This document shows positions 1-5,599 of a stretch of 5,599 nucleotides of DNA, piece after piece. The stretch covers positions 1-5,599 of the forward strand of contig JBKPRU010000076.1 of assembly GCA_046734675.1 (NCBI GenBank), in the 5' to 3' direction. The position numbers were made by a program, and so were the translations under genes. The stretch comes from QHWT01 sp046734675 (lineage in GTDB: Bacteria; Acidobacteriota; Vicinamibacteria; Vicinamibacterales; 2-12-FULL-66-21). The notes under the pieces were generated by a model that saw only the letters and a program-made list of their open reading frames with translations, had not been told where the DNA came from and searched no databases. Numbering within the stretch: the stretch's first letter is position 1; each line of letters begins with the position of its first letter.

Positions 1-1
1 G

Positions 2-2461
2 TATCCGGATCCGAACTACAACGATCCGAACAACCTGTACAACTACGTGTACAGCCGCCTCGAGCCGACCAACCGCACCGACTTCAAGTCGCGGTTCGAC
101 TGGAACATCAGCAACAACACCAAGGCATACGTCCGCGTCGCGCACGAGACGGAGAACGCCGAGCAGCCGCGCGGCGTATGGTGGGCGCCCGGCGATGTCG
201 TCGCGCTGCCGACGCCGAACATCGGCGAGAACATCGGTCGCTCGTACGCGGGCAACATCGTCACGGTGCTCAGCCCGACGACCACGAACGAAGCGCTGGT
301 CAGCTACAGCCGCCTGACCCTCGACAATCACTACCAGGATCCGAGCATCCTGACCCAGGGGCACAACGGCGTCACGTTCAATGGCATTCAGTTCCCTGCC
401 GGGTTCGGAGGGAGCCCGTATCTGCCCACCGATATGCTCCACGGGTGGGGCGGCAGCGGGCAGGTCGGCAACCTGTGGGCGAAGGCCAACGACATGTACG
501 CGCACAACGATGCGCTGCAGTTCAGCGACAAGTTCACGAAGCTGGCGGGCGCGCACGGCATGAAGTTCGGCATCACGGTGGAGCGCGGCCAGAAGCAGCA
601 GAACTTCCAGAACCTCGAATCCGGTCAGCTCTGGTTCGGCAACGACAACGACACCGGCACCGGCAACTCCGGCGCTGACATGCTCGTCGGGCGCATCGGG
701 TCGCTGACGCAGGGCGTCGGGACGAAGACCATCAGCCAGAAGAACGGCATCCCGTCGCCCGGAAACCCGTCCGGCGAGTTCCGCTACTGGAGCTACGACG
801 CCTTCGCGCAGGACAGCTGGAAGGTGCGCACGAACCTGACGCTGGAATACGGCGTGCGGTTCGGCTACTGGACGAACAACAACGAATTGAACAACCTGGG
901 CGGCTACTTTGATCCCGCGTTGTACAACGCGAGCGCCGGCGCCTTCCTGGATCCGGGCACGTACGCGAAGGTCAACGGCGTGTGCTACGTCTACACCGGC
1001 TGCGCGCCGGCTGGCATCCTTGGCAACCGCTCGCCGTTCGCGTTGCCGCGCGTCAACGCCGCATGGAACATCGACGGCGAGAGCAAGAACGTGATCCGCG
1101 GCGGTTACGGGCTGTTCTACAACCGCAACATGGGGAACGTCGAGTACGACCAGACCCTGCGGCTGGCGCCAAACGCCTACCAGGTCGGCACCGATTTCTG
1201 GGCCGGCGGCGGCTACGGCAACGGCGTCGGGCTGACGTACGACACGGCGCACGAAGCGACGCTGGCCAACCGCATCGGCAGCGTGGGCCTCAATTCCCTG
1301 TCGCCGAGCTCGTTCACGTGGCCGAAGACGCACAGCTTCAGCCTCTCCTATGCGCGGCGCATTCCCTACGATCAGGTGGTCGAGGTCAGCTACGTCGGCA
1401 CACGCGGCGCCGACCTGGTCAGCCGCAGCAACGGCAACGTCATGCCGTATGGCGCCCTCAGCACGGGGACGTTCAATGGTGTCGACCTGTCGAACCCGGT
1501 CAACCGTGTCGCGGTGGCCAGCGTCAGCGACAACCTGGCGAAATTCCGCCAGTTCAACGCGTTCAACGGGATGACGCTGTACGACTTCCGCGGCGAGTCG
1601 ACCTACAACTCGATGCAGGTGACCCTCAGCCGTCAGACGGGCCGACGGCTGCAGTACTTCGTTGCGTACACGCTTGGCCAGACGAAAGGCACGCTGGGAG
1701 GCGAGTATTCGACCATCGACCCCTACGATCCGAAACGGACCTATGGGGTTCTCGGTGAGGATCGCACGCACGTCCTGAACGTGTCGTGGAACGCCTTCCT
1801 CCCCGACGCTGCCCCCGAATCGAGTAATCCGATTCTCAAGGGCGCGCTCAACGGCTGGCAGTTGTCGGGGATCTCCTCGCTGGCGAGCGGCGTCCCCTTC
1901 AGGCTGTCGTTCTCGGGAGACGCGGCCAGCTCCGGCATCGCCGCCGCGTACTTCGGCACGACCGATGTCGTCGGCCCGAGCAACAGCGCCGGCAACGGCC
2001 TCGCGCCGGTCTACACCTGTAATCCGACGACCGGCAAGGGGGATGTCGGGGAGAAACTGCTCGACATCAACTGCATCGGCGTGCCCGAGTTCGGGCAGAA
2101 CGGCGACCTGGTGCCACCGTACAACCTGCGGCAGCCCACGCGGTCCAACCACGACTTGACGTTGTTCAAGAACTTCTCGACTGTCGGCGACCAGAAGCTG
2201 CAGTTCCGGGTCGGGTTCTTCAACATCTTCAACCAGGCGTTTGCGACCACGGCCGTTGACGTCAACGACATCAATCTGGTCCTCGACACGACGTGCCGCG
2301 TCAGGGTCAGCGGGGTGCCGAACGGCGCTGGAGGCACATCGGACGTGTGCGATCCGACGCAGGGCTTCGACTTCACGCCACAGACGAAGGCGAACTTCGG
2401 CAAGATCAACTTGAAGCGCGGCCACCGCGTGATCGAGCTGGTCCTGAAGTACTACTTCTAA
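2..2461 (+). CDS. TonB-dependent receptor, Oar-like (5'-truncated by window edge)
   Basis: This is the C-terminal ~819 residues of an outer-membrane beta-barrel receptor. The family moves large ligands across the outer membrane using TonB energy; no substrate can be named here. The frame is open to the left edge, so the GTG at 47 is only an internal codon. The signal peptide, any carboxypeptidase-regulatory-like domain and probably most of the plug are upstream. Seen: alternating, aromatic-rich barrel strands; a QDSWKV..NLTLEYGVRF segment at about 809-868, typical of acidobacterial Oar-like receptors; an R..HDLTLFKNF strand near 2140-2180; an FRVGFFNIFNQAF segment near 2205-2242; and a terminal KYYF just before TAA. 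The terminal Phe fits recognition by the outer-membrane assembly machinery. Six cysteines occur as three close pairs (codons at 983/1001, 2018/2072, 2294/2348), probably loop disulfides. Oar-like full-length proteins are commonly around 1,000 residues or more, so a few hundred residues are missing. Family call is firm; ligand is unknown. Confidence 0.93.
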   Translation, partial: YPDPNYNDPNNLYNYVYSRLEPTNRTDFKSRFDWNISNNTKAYVRVAHETENAEQPRGVWWAPGDVVALPTPNIGENIGRSYAGNIVTVLSPTTTNEALVSYSRLTLDNHYQDPSILTQGHNGVTFNGIQFPAGFGGSPYLPTDMLHGWGGSGQVGNLWAKANDMYAHNDALQFSDKFTKLAGAHGMKFGITVERGQKQQNFQNLESGQLWFGNDNDTGTGNSGADMLVGRIGSLTQGVGTKTISQKNGIPSPGNPSGEFRYWSYDAFAQDSWKVRTNLTLEYGVRFGYWTNNNELNNLGGYFDPALYNASAGAFLDPGTYAKVNGVCYVYTGCAPAGILGNRSPFALPRVNAAWNIDGESKNVIRGGYGLFYNRNMGNVEYDQTLRLAPNAYQVGTDFWAGGGYGNGVGLTYDTAHEATLANRIGSVGLNSLSPSSFTWPKTHSFSLSYARRIPYDQVVEVSYVGTRGADLVSRSNGNVMPYGALSTGTFNGVDLSNPVNRVAVASVSDNLAKFRQFNAFNGMTLYDFRGESTYNSMQVTLSRQTGRRLQYFVAYTLGQTKGTLGGEYSTIDPYDPKRTYGVLGEDRTHVLNVSWNAFLPDAAPESSNPILKGALNGWQLSGISSLASGVPFRLSFSGDAASSGIAAAYFGTTDVVGPSNSAGNGLAPVYTCNPTTGKGDVGEKLLDINCIGVPEFGQNGDLVPPYNLRQPTRSNHDLTLFKNFSTVGDQKLQFRVGFFNIFNQAFATTAVDVNDINLVLDTTCRVRVSGVPNGAGGTSDVCDPTQGFDFTPQTKANFGKINLKRGHRVIELVLKYYF

Positions 2462-2493
2462 GCGCGCGGCAGGCGCGCCCGCCGGAGCGGAGC

Positions 2494-2511
2494 GGGGCCC
2501 GCCGGGGCCCC
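2494..2511. repeat. GC-only hairpin in the 3' region of the receptor gene
   Basis: GGGGCCC (2494-2500) pairs perfectly with GGGCCCC (2505-2511) around a 4-base GCCG loop. The stem can extend by GC (2492-2493 with 2513-2514) over one bulged C. There is no T-tract, so it is not an intrinsic terminator by itself. It may protect the 3' end of the receptor mRNA or be part of a dispersed intergenic repeat; the sequence alone does not decide. Confidence 0.5.
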
Positions 2512-2531
2512 CGCGAGCGACGGCGTAGGGT

Positions 2532-2550
2532 CCGGGGGCGAAGCCCCCGG
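2532..2550. repeat. Perfect GC-rich hairpin CCGGGGGC-GAA-GCCCCCGG
   Basis: An 8-bp perfect inverted repeat (2532-2539 with 2543-2550) closes a GAA triloop. What follows is GTTGATCATG, which has no U-tract, so it is a poor intrinsic terminator. Its position after a stop codon, next to a second GC-only hairpin and before a true terminator, fits either an mRNA-stabilising 3' structure or a copy of a REP-like element. The repeat reading is inference and needs other copies in the genome. Confidence 0.55.
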
Positions 2551-2557
2551 GTTGATC

Positions 2558-2598
2558 ATGAGGGGGAGGGCCAAGGCTCTCCTCCTCATCGTGTTTTT
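2558..2598 (+). terminator. Intrinsic (rho-independent) terminator after the receptor gene
   Basis: Bases 2558-2571 pair with 2576-2589 in a continuous 14-bp stem (two G-U wobbles, at 2564/2583 and 2569/2578) with a 4-base CAAG loop. CGTG and then TTTTT (2594-2598) follow. The stem is long and the T-run is the only one in the intergenic region, so it reads as a + strand terminator about 100 bases after the receptor stop codon. The four bases between stem and T-run may reduce its efficiency. The left side has no A-run, so it should not work for the - strand. It suggests that the receptor and the downstream TPR-VWFA genes are separate transcription units. Confidence 0.72.
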
Positions 2599-2643
2599 GG
2601 AGGTACACTTATCCGCGTTCCGCCTGTCCGCGGCGGGACCTCC
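2599..2643 (+). promoter_or_regulatory. Nested inverted repeat immediately upstream of the first TPR gene
   Basis: GGAGGT (2599-2604) is the exact reverse complement of ACCTCC (2638-2643). Inside it, CCGCG (2613-2617) can pair with CGCGG (2629-2633). An alternative and mutually exclusive pairing is CCGCC (2620-2624) with GGCGG (2632-2636). The right arm ends only nine bases before the ATG at 2653. The arms could form a leader RNA structure if transcription starts upstream, or a DNA operator. The arms are short and the region is GC-rich, so chance is possible. Confidence 0.3.
2604..2609 (+). promoter_or_regulatory. Possible -10 element (TACACT) of the TPR-TPR-VWFA operon
   Basis: TACACT matches the sigma-70 -10 consensus at four of six bases. 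It lies in the only AT-richer patch (about 2588-2612) between the terminator and the operon. A promoter is expected here because the terminator ends at 2598 and the first gene starts at 2653. No convincing -35 hexamer is visible at 15-18 bp spacing, so this is a tentative call. If correct, transcription would start near 2615-2617, giving a leader of about 37 bases. Confidence 0.28.
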
Positions 2644-2652
2644 TCAATATCC

Positions 2653-3795
2653 ATGGTGCGCGTCCTCTGCCTCTGGCTGCTCCTTCTTCTCGTTGCCGCG
2701 CCGACCTCGGCGCAGTCTGCGGCGCCGAGCGAAGCGGACTTTGATCGCCTGTTCGCGCGCGCGATGGAGCTGCATCAGGCCGGCGACATCCTCGGCGCGA
2801 TCGATACCTACAAGGCGGCGCTGGCCATCATGCCCGACCGCGTCGACGCGCTGTCGAATCTCGGCGCTGCCTACGTCCGCCTCGGTCAGTTCGACGATGC
2901 GATCAAGCAGTACGACGCAGCGCTGGCGATCGATCAGACCAACAGCACGGTGCGAATGAATCTGGCGCTCGCGTACTACAAGTCGGCGCGGCCCAACCAG
3001 GCCATTCCGCAGCTGAAACGCGTCGTGGCGTCGGAGCCCGACACACGGAATGCATATCTGATCCTTGCCGAGTGTTACCTGCAGACCGGACAGGATCAGG
3101 AGGTCATCGCGCTGCTGAAGTCACGCGAACAGATGTTCGCAAACGATCTCGCGTACGGATACCTCCTTGGGACGGCGCTGCTGCACGCGGGAAACACGGA
3201 AGAGGGTCAGAAGTACGTCGAGCGGATTTTCGGCGCGGGTGAGTCCGCGGAAGCGCATCTGCTCATGGGCCTCGCATACCTGACGCCGCTCGATTACCCC
3301 GCCGCAAAAGAGGAATTCGCGAAAGCCGTCCAGCTCAATCCGAAGCTGCCCACGGCGCACTCGCTCTACGGACGATGCCTGCTCGCGCTCGGTGAGCACG
3401 AAGCGGCCGAGCGTCAGTTCCGCGAAGAGCTCGCGCTGAACATCAACGACTTCGAGGCGAACCTGCAGCTCGGGAGCATGCGCCGCTCGGTGCAGAAATT
3501 CGACGAGGCGGAGACCTACGTCGAACGGGCCGTGACGATCAGGCCCGCGGACCTCACTGCGCGCAAGCTGCTGGCGAGCCTGCGGCTGCAGACGGGCAAC
3601 ACGGAGGAAGCGGTCGCGCTGCTCGAGGCGATTGCGAAGGAGGCGCCCGACCTGGTGGAAGTGCACGTGCAACTCGCGACGGCTTATCACCGGTTGAAGC
3701 GAACCGAGGACGCGGCACGCGAAAAGGAGATCGTCGATCGCCTGAACGCCGACGCGGCGGCAAAGCAGAAGGGCAAGGGAGGATCGGGCTCATGA
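2653..3795 (+). CDS. Secreted/periplasmic TPR-repeat protein (first gene of operon)
   Basis: This 380-residue protein is almost entirely tetratricopeptide repeats, a helical scaffold that binds other proteins. Residues 1-20 are a signal peptide: Arg3, an LWLLLLLVAAP core, and probable cleavage after TSA, before QS. About ten 34-residue TPRs follow with hardly any gap, from about residue 28 to 367. The clearest are 62-95 (GAAYVRLGQFDDAI), 198-231 (GLAYLTPLDYPAAKEEF) and 232-265. A hydrophilic Lys/Gly/Ser tail (KQKGKGGSGS) ends it. The frame is open about 360 bases further upstream, but that part crosses the receptor gene and the terminator and has no TPR or signal sequence, so the ATG at 2653, which begins the signal peptide, is preferred. 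There is no good Shine-Dalgarno before it; the nearest purine-rich stretch (2632-2638) is weak and far. It overlaps the next gene by 4 bp. The fold is certain, but the partner and function are unknown. Confidence 0.9.
   Translation: MVRVLCLWLLLLLVAAPTSAQSAAPSEADFDRLFARAMELHQAGDILGAIDTYKAALAIMPDRVDALSNLGAAYVRLGQFDDAIKQYDAALAIDQTNSTVRMNLALAYYKSARPNQAIPQLKRVVASEPDTRNAYLILAECYLQTGQDQEVIALLKSREQMFANDLAYGYLLGTALLHAGNTEEGQKYVERIFGAGESAEAHLLMGLAYLTPLDYPAAKEEFAKAVQLNPKLPTAHSLYGRCLLALGEHEAAERQFREELALNINDFEANLQLGSMRRSVQKFDEAETYVERAVTIRPADLTARKLLASLRLQTGNTEEAVALLEAIAKEAPDLVEVHVQLATAYHRLKRTEDAAREKEIVDRLNADAAAKQKGKGGSGS
3777..3782 (+). promoter_or_regulatory. Ribosome binding site of the second TPR gene
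   Basis: GGGAGG lies 9 bases before the ATG at 3792, a near-ideal Shine-Dalgarno position. It is inside the last codons of the upstream gene and encodes part of that protein's Gly-rich tail. Together with the ATGA overlap it supports both the start at 3792 and translational coupling. Confidence 0.8.
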
Positions 3796-5000
3796 CCGCG
3801 CGCCCGCTCGCGCTTGCCGCGGCGCTCCTGCTGGCGGTCTCGTGGACGCCGGTGCTGGCGCAGACGGCGCCGCCCAGGAAGAGCGCGCCCGCGACAGCGC
3901 AGAAGCCGCCGGCACGCCGGCCGTCTGCCGCGGAGTTCGACAGGATTGTTGCGTCGGCCACTGAGGCGCGCCAGGCGGAACAGTGGGAGCAGGCGATCGC
4001 GCTATACGCGCAGGCCGTACAGTTGAAGCCGGACTACGTCGAAGGCTACTGGTATCAGGGCGCCGCCTACTACACGCTCGACGAATACGAGAAGGCGCGC
4101 GACGCCTTCCGACGCGTGCTCCGGCTCGCGCCGAAGAATGGCGCCGCCTACGCGTTTCTCGGCCTGTCGGAGTTCGGGTTGAAGGAGTACGACCGCGCGC
4201 TGCAGCATCTCCTGCAGTCGCGGACGCTCGGTGTCGGAGACGCGCCCGAACTCGGGAGCATGGCGCGCTACCACGCGGCCATCCTGATGACGCGCATGGA
4301 GCAGTACGAGCAGGCGCTCCAGACGCTCGGGGAATTCGCCGCCGAGGGGAACGACAACCCGCGCGTGATCGAAGCGATGGGCATCGCGACGCTGCGCCTG
4401 CCGATGCTGCCGGTCGAAGTGCCGCCGGAGCGGCGCGAGATGATCCTGATGGCGGGGCGCGCCAGCTACATGATGGCGACGCGTAACACTGCGTCGGCCG
4501 AGACCGCCTTCAAGGCGCTCGTCGCGCGGTATTCGGAAACGCCCAACGTACACTACGCGTTCGGCGTGTTCCTGCTGCAGGAGCAGGGGGCGAAGGCCAT
4601 CGACGAGTTCAAGCGCGAGCTCGAGCTGCAGCCGGCTCACCCGGCGTCGCTGATGCAGATCGCCTACGAATACCTCCAGGAGAGCCAGGCGGAAACCGCG
4701 CTGCCGTGGGCGCGGAAGGCGGTCACGGCCGCGCCGAAGGACTTCGCCGCGCGCAAGGCGCTGGGGCAGGCGCTGCTCGAGACGGGCGAGACCGACGCTG
4801 CCATCAAGGAGCTGCAGACCGGGATCTCGCTCGCACCCGACAGTCCGAGCCTGCATTTCCAGCTCGCGCGCGCGTATCAGCGCGCTGGACGGCTCGAAGA
4901 TGCCGAGCGGGAGCGGGCCGAGTTCACGCGGCTCGATCGCCTGGCGCGCAGCCAGCGCACGGGGCCGCAGTCGGTGGGCGGGAAAACGGAGCGGGAGTGA
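3792..5000 (+). CDS. Secreted/periplasmic TPR-repeat protein with internal non-repeat insert
   Basis: This 402-residue protein is predicted to be exported: Arg4, a hydrophobic run LALAAALLLAVSW, and likely cleavage after VLA, before QT. A Pro/Ala/Lys/Arg-rich linker (about 25-44) precedes TPRs at roughly 48-81, 82-115, 116-149 and 155-188. A non-repeat segment (about 190-217, with LRLPMLPVEVPPERRE) follows. TPR-like helices then resume at about 218-250, 251-283, 284-317, 318-351 and 352-385, ending with EFTRLDRLA and a polar tail. From memory, this arrangement, with the LRLP insert, a PNVHYAFGVFLL repeat and a VGG near the C-terminus, resembles TPR proteins common in Acidobacteriota; I could not search to confirm. 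The start is fixed by the SD at 3777-3782, the signal peptide and the ATGA overlap. The stop is one base before the VWFA gene. It probably acts as a scaffold with its operon partners; no enzymatic motif is seen. Confidence 0.9.
   Translation: MTARPLALAAALLLAVSWTPVLAQTAPPRKSAPATAQKPPARRPSAAEFDRIVASATEARQAEQWEQAIALYAQAVQLKPDYVEGYWYQGAAYYTLDEYEKARDAFRRVLRLAPKNGAAYAFLGLSEFGLKEYDRALQHLLQSRTLGVGDAPELGSMARYHAAILMTRMEQYEQALQTLGEFAAEGNDNPRVIEAMGIATLRLPMLPVEVPPERREMILMAGRASYMMATRNTASAETAFKALVARYSETPNVHYAFGVFLLQEQGAKAIDEFKRELELQPAHPASLMQIAYEYLQESQAETALPWARKAVTAAPKDFAARKALGQALLETGETDAAIKELQTGISLAPDSPSLHFQLARAYQRAGRLEDAERERAEFTRLDRLARSQRTGPQSVGGKTERE
4988..4997 (+). promoter_or_regulatory. Ribosome binding site of the VWFA-related gene
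   Basis: Two overlapping purine-rich candidates precede the ATG at 5002: GGAG (4988-4991), 10 bases upstream, and GGGAG (4993-4997), 4 bases upstream. Both lie in the last codons of the preceding TPR gene, whose TGA ends one base before this ATG, so reinitiation or coupling is likely. Confidence 0.6.
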
Positions 5001-5001
5001 C

Positions 5002-5599
5002 ATGAGCCACGTGCGTTACCTGACCGTCGTCGTGGTTCTGCTGTGTGCTGGTGCCGCGGGGCTCGCGGGACGGGCGCAGCAGGCAGGGCAGGCTCCCGCC
5101 CAACGCGCGACCGGAGTCGTCAGCGAGCGCGTCACCGCGGTGCTCGTCGACGTCGTGGTCCGCGACAAGCGCGGCATGCCGGTCAAGGACTTGACGCAGG
5201 CCGACTTCACGATCCTCGAAGACGGAGTCCCGCAGACGGTTGGATCGTTCGCCCCGGTGTTCGAGGGCAGTCCTGCGGCAGCGCCTTCAGGCGCGCCAGC
5301 CGCGGCGACCGAGCCACCTGCGAACGCGCCGTCGACCGCGTCGCCGCCGCCGGTCAGCGACACACCGCCGGTCACGGCGCTCGTGTTTGATCGGCTTTCA
5401 GCGGAGGCGCGCCAGCTCGCGGTCCAGGCGTCGCAGCGGTACTTCGGCGGCAAGGAGGAAGCGCCCGGGTACGTCGGCGTGTTCGGGATCGATCTCGCGT
5501 TGACACCGTTCACCCCGTTCACGCGCAACGTGCGCCTGCTCCGTCAGGGTCTCGATCGGATGTCGGCGCGGGCGTCGGCGAGCTTCAACAGTCCCGAAC
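5002..5599 (+). CDS. VWFA-related acidobacterial protein (3'-truncated by window edge)
   Basis: The first 199 residues are visible and the frame stays open to the right edge. A signal peptide (Arg5, core LTVVVVLLCAGAAGLAG, cleavage near GRA, before QQ) indicates export. Residues about 44-83 carry the hallmark of the 'VWFA-related Acidobacterial domain' family: VLVDVVVRDKRGMPVKDL, then DFTILEDG and PQTVGSF. A Pro/Ala-rich linker (about 90-123) follows, then a strand TALVFDRLSAEAR starting a von Willebrand A-like Rossmann fold, with a second strand near YVGVFGIDL (157-165). At the expected MIDAS position the DxSxS metal motif reads D-R-L-S-A (130-134): only the Asp is in place, so canonical metal-dependent adhesion is doubtful. 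The remaining MIDAS residues would lie beyond the window. It is the third gene of the operon, one base after the TPR gene. Its biochemical role is unknown for the family; a periplasmic or surface interaction role is inference. Confidence 0.88.
   Translation, partial: MSHVRYLTVVVVLLCAGAAGLAGRAQQAGQAPAQRATGVVSERVTAVLVDVVVRDKRGMPVKDLTQADFTILEDGVPQTVGSFAPVFEGSPAAAPSGAPAAATEPPANAPSTASPPPVSDTPPVTALVFDRLSAEARQLAVQASQRYFGGKEEAPGYVGVFGIDLALTPFTPFTRNVRLLRQGLDRMSARASASFNSPE

Noticed and set aside
982..1758. Long + strand frame (258 codons) inside the receptor gene
   Set aside because: Arg/Gln-rich shadow of the receptor reading frame with no recognisable features.
2293..2652. Upstream in-frame extension of the first TPR gene
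   Set aside because: It would overlap the end of the receptor gene and run through the hairpins and terminator, with Arg-rich nonsense sequence. The signal peptide starts at the ATG at 2653.
2552..2959. Frame starting MIMRGRAKALLLIVFLEV that resembles a signal peptide
   Set aside because: Its first part is the terminator stem and leader, and most of the rest overlaps the TPR gene in another frame, turning into Arg/Ser-rich shadow sequence.
3121..3690. Antisense open frame (189 codons) opposite the first TPR gene
   Set aside because: Low-complexity composition mirrors the sense codons; no motif or start signal supports it.
4002..5003. Long antisense open frame (333 codons) opposite the second TPR gene
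   Set aside because: Its product is Arg/Leu-rich without domains, signal peptide or RBS. It lies exactly opposite a well-supported TPR gene in GC-rich DNA, where such shadow frames are expected.
5044..5046. Cys15 in the VWFA signal peptide as a lipoprotein attachment site
   Set aside because: The residues before it are V-L-L; a lipobox needs a small residue (Gly/Ala/Ser) immediately before Cys. An ordinary signal-peptidase site further on fits better.
5500..5505. TTGACA, a perfect -35 hexamer
   Set aside because: It lies inside the VWFA coding sequence (ALTPF codons) with no -10 element at proper spacing before the window ends; chance match.

Overview
The window is GC-rich and all its genes lie on the + strand. 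It looks like chromosomal DNA of an acidobacterium, most likely a Vicinamibacteria-type lineage. The inference rests on two families that are strongly expanded in that phylum and occur close together here: an Oar-like TonB-dependent outer-membrane receptor and a protein with the 'VWFA-related Acidobacterial' domain. The taxon was judged by family content and base composition, not by a database search.

Layout. Positions 2-2461 hold the C-terminal ~819 residues of a TonB-dependent receptor whose N-terminus lies upstream of the window. It ends in the aromatic C-terminal strand typical of outer-membrane barrels. Positions 2462-2652 are non-coding: two GC-only hairpins, then a 14-bp stem followed by TTTTT that is a good intrinsic terminator, then a short AT-richer patch that may hold a promoter, and a nested inverted repeat directly before the next start codon.

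Positions 2653-5599 carry three tightly packed genes: a secreted TPR protein (380 aa, about ten TPRs end to end), a second secreted TPR protein (402 aa, TPRs interrupted by a non-repeat insert), and the first 199 residues of a secreted VWFA-related protein that runs off the right edge. The first pair overlaps by 4 bp (ATGA) and the second pair is separated by one base, so they are almost certainly one translationally coupled operon. All three start with an N-terminal signal peptide, so the module should act outside the cytoplasm, probably in the periplasm.

How they work together. The terminator suggests that the receptor is a separate transcription unit from the TPR-TPR-VWFA operon. Two superhelical TPR scaffolds plus a VWA-fold protein suggest an extracytoplasmic protein-protein assembly. 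This is loosely reminiscent of Bat-type operons, which also combine VWA and TPR proteins, but I see no specific homology to those. No substrate or pathway can be assigned from the sequence. I see no mobile element, CRISPR array, tRNA or rRNA.
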